This document shows positions 61,623-64,000 of a stretch of DNA of 64,000 nt, piece after piece. The position numbers and the translations under genes were made by a program. The DNA comes from Doris montereyensis (lineage: Eukaryota; Mollusca; Gastropoda; Nudibranchia; Dorididae): assembly GCA_037039925.1 (NCBI GenBank), contig JAXRKP010000177.1, forward strand, positions 318,501 to 382,500, written 5' to 3'. The notes under the pieces were generated by a model. The model searched no databases. It was not told the DNA's origin and saw nothing but the letters and a program-made list of their open reading frames with translations. The number at the start of each line of letters is the position of its first letter. The first letter of the stretch is position 1.

Positions 61623-61937
61623 TTAGAGAAAACTGATGCTTGCTTCTAGATTAGTGAATCTTGGTAGAGTCCAAGTAGATCTATAATAGGAGGTGTTAGG
61701 TTTCAAGGTGCGAAGAATAGACCCTTTTGTTACAAGTGAAAAAAGGATATTATTGAAGTGAATTGTCTTGACCACTAAAATGATATCTTTTTTAAATAGC
61801 GTGGGATTTATGGTGTTGTTGATGCTAGAAAGATACAATGATGTGTTGTTTAATATAGACGCGATTGTAGAAGGAACATTGTAGTGGCTACTTTTAACCA
61901 AATTGACCACTTGTGCCAATCCTATTTTATTCATCAT
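61623..61937 (-). CDS. Open 104-codon fragment, related to 3.6-4.0 kb
   Basis: An intact minus frame with AQVVNLVKSSHYNVPSTIAS, LSSINNTINPTLF and VVKTIHFNNILFSLVTKG. The Asn-rich composition with several N-x-S/T sites suggests an extracellular region. I cannot name the family. No flanking exons were found, and a broken relative exists in the window, so a dispersed gene fragment is likely. Confidence 0.35.
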   Translation of the reverse strand: MMNKIGLAQVVNLVKSSHYNVPSTIASILNNTSLYLSSINNTINPTLFKKDIILVVKTIHFNNILFSLVTKGSILRTLKPNTSYYRSTWTLPRFTNLEASISFL

Positions 61938-61939
61938 GG

Positions 61940-63480
61940 CTTTAGGGTAGCTCTTCCAAACGCAACATTATCAATTGGCTTATTAATAATAGTTTATCAC
62001 AACATATATAGGTTTCACATCAAAATAAAATATGTTATTTCAGTTAAATAATTATGTCGATTTTTAATCCATAACACATCACAAAAAGCACGAACCAGGC
62101 AACCTGCGCTGACTTAAGAATCGTCTAGTAAAGGCAAAGTGAATCAAAAACACACACAGTATAGTAATCAAATATGAAATCAGAAACTTATGGGTAGTTC
62201 CACGCGGGTTAACATCTATTTACTCTGGTCAGCGGTGCTAAAGTGGGAGTAATAATAGGGCGACGACTGGAGAACACAAACGTGAGAGTCAGAGGACTTT
62301 CATAACACGTCGCGCGGTGCTTGAGGAGCATAAAAGAGAGTGAAAAGAGGGCTATCGGGACCATGTCCAGTATCAAGCATAAACTGGGCTTGTAATCGTA
62401 TTCAAGGTGAAATCTTGACGGTGCTAAAAAGTGCGATTATCCCGACCTTTCATGTTCCTCTTCATCAGTTGTGGGCCAACTGCAGTATTATTCCTTTTCA
62501 TGTTCAATAAAGTAGGCTGTAATAAAATAGATGTTATTGTTAGTAAACAATGCAATCTAAACACTTACAATGACACAATGACAATTAGACAATAGAAATA
62601 ACAAAATGAATTGCCCGCTATGTCACCTAACTCAATGAACAATCACAATATTCACAGGTACGTCACGGTCAGCGGGTCGAGAAACTCTTGATGCCACGTA
62701 CGGAAGCCTCATTCGTACACCAGCAGAACGAGATTATCGATCGAAATTGAGGTCAGACAGCAGGTCAGCCTTACAAGGGTTAAAATAATGGCTAGGTCCC
62801 AACATTGGAACTCCTCCCATTAAAAAAATGTTGGCTACAGTGAAAACAGGAACTAATTCACAAATAACAATAACAAATAACATAATAAAAAATAATTACA
62901 TAGAGGCCTACTGTAGCAGAGATTTTGGGTCCAGTCTAATCTATTGCTATTGAATCCTGTCGGAGACTGAAATCAGCTGAATAGTTCATTTATGCCAGAT
63001 TTAAAGTTCAAGGCATACTACTACTAGACTAGATAGATCTAGATCTAGATCTATATTCTAGAATATAAGATAAAACTTTTGTGATTTCCAGATTCAGCGA
63101 GAGATGTTAACAACGAAGAAACAAAACAGGAAGCAGTGCTCCCACCGGTGTCTAAAGTGAGAATTAGCCTAGATCTAAATCTACATGTATGTATAATTGT
63201 ATTTATACCGGCTCTTGAACTCGTGATAAAACTAGTGGCTTTGGGTTAAAATCAAGAATATTTCATAACGTGTGTCCTGAAATTTATGTTTAGATTTATA
63301 GGTTTCTAGATATTCTAGGTTTAGCAATTTAACCCGCTGACGTAAGCATTGGCAAATAAAAAGTAGATGGGGCGAAATAGGTGAGAAAATCACTTGGATG
63401 TTTATTTTCTTTTAATAGATCTAAAATGTACTTTCCGTATCAAAAAAAAAATGTAAAGAAGGCAAAGGAACAAACCACTA
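61940..63480. other. Spacer, nothing coding recognised
   Basis: Contains a short AGATCT palindrome cluster (63.02-63.06 kb). A 'gtcccaaca...ggaactcctccat' phrase near 62.79-62.82 kb echoes 61.34-61.38 kb. Confidence 0.5.
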
Positions 63481-63489
63481 ATTTTAGGT

Positions 63490-64000
63490 ATAACCTTAAA
63501 GGGGGGGGGGGGGGGGGGGCACCTGGACTGGCCAGTTTGGGACCAAAACGTTGATTTTTTGTTCTTTGCATATTCAGGTAAAACGATCATTGCAGAAAAA
63601 ATGTCCATATGACGTATACATTTTTTACAAAATATTTTGTAGGTAAGGGTAGGTAAAAACGGTCAAAATTTTGGCGTAAATTATCCTAACACTGACTGAG
63701 AAAATGACAGTAAAAACCCATATAATGGCGGTTAATCGCCAAATGTGGCAACACACCACTTGATCTCATTTTTCCGACACCGACGGACGCGTCTCACATC
63801 ACTGTGTGATATAAGAGACGTTGCGCGTCATTGTGTATGTAAACACGAGCAAAGGATAAAAGAAAAAACCCCAAAAGAACTGGTCATTTTGACGTCTGTT
63901 TTCACAACAGTGCACATCTAAACCTAGATTTATAATCCTATTTACATAAAGTAATAATGCCAGAGACTGTCGAAATAGTAAGGGGGGCTGCTACAACAAT
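63490..64000 (-). mobile_element. Third copy of the 8.28-kb repeat, cut by window end
   Basis: Begins with a run of about 20 G then cacctggactgg, which is the reversed right end of the 8.28-9.35 kb copy. It continues in parallel to the last base ('ggggggctgctacaaca'). Confidence 0.8.

Overview
This is metazoan nuclear DNA: AT-rich, with short exons split by GT-AG introns, many microsatellites, tRNA-derived SINEs, terminal-inverted-repeat (TIR) elements and decayed non-LTR retrotransposons. Nothing bacterial, viral or CRISPR-like was seen. Repeat style and protein divergence suggest a lophotrochozoan, perhaps a gastropod mollusc. That is an inference, not a demonstration.

Two conserved protein-coding genes account for most of the window, both on the minus strand, one after the other. 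MAP2K5 (MEK5; PB1 domain plus dual-specificity kinase) runs from about 59.2 kb down to 36.5 kb in 19 coding exons. SNUPN (snurportin-1, the m3G-cap import adaptor for spliceosomal snRNPs) runs from 17.98 kb down to 4.40 kb in 9 coding exons. I rebuilt the exons by hand from splice sites, phase and similarity to the human proteins as I remember them. Neither gene is visible as one long ORF. From memory, the human orthologues both lie on 15q23-q24, so the pairing may be an old linkage. The products act in separate processes: ERK5 signalling and snRNP import.

Several conserved exons in both genes are out of frame by one base. Most of these steps lie in short A/T runs, and two lie at exon junctions. 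This looks more like assembly or consensus error than like two independently dying genes. MAP2K5 also shows changes that such errors do not explain: no GGSL hinge, no Pro of the APE motif, and Glu-Val-Trp-Arg in place of Asp-Val-Trp-Ser.

Layout. 1-4.4 kb: SINE, a 748-bp TIR element and a 42-bp minisatellite. 4.4-18 kb: SNUPN, whose introns hold two larger inverted-repeat elements and LINE pieces. 18-36 kb: intergenic, with a 3.4-kb LINE, satellites, scrambled RTE-like fragments, a hammerhead-ribozyme-like motif and a TIR element filled with GA/TA arrays. 36.5-59.2 kb: MAP2K5, whose introns hold two copies of a pogo-like TIR element, LINE fragments in both orientations, minisatellites and a foldback-like repeat. 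59.2-64 kb: upstream region with a third TIR family, a long GA array and a repeat that runs off the window end. No clearly new multi-gene system was found. The best leads are the altered MEK5 kinase, a transposon ending 13 bp from a MEK5 splice donor, and the hammerhead-like motif.
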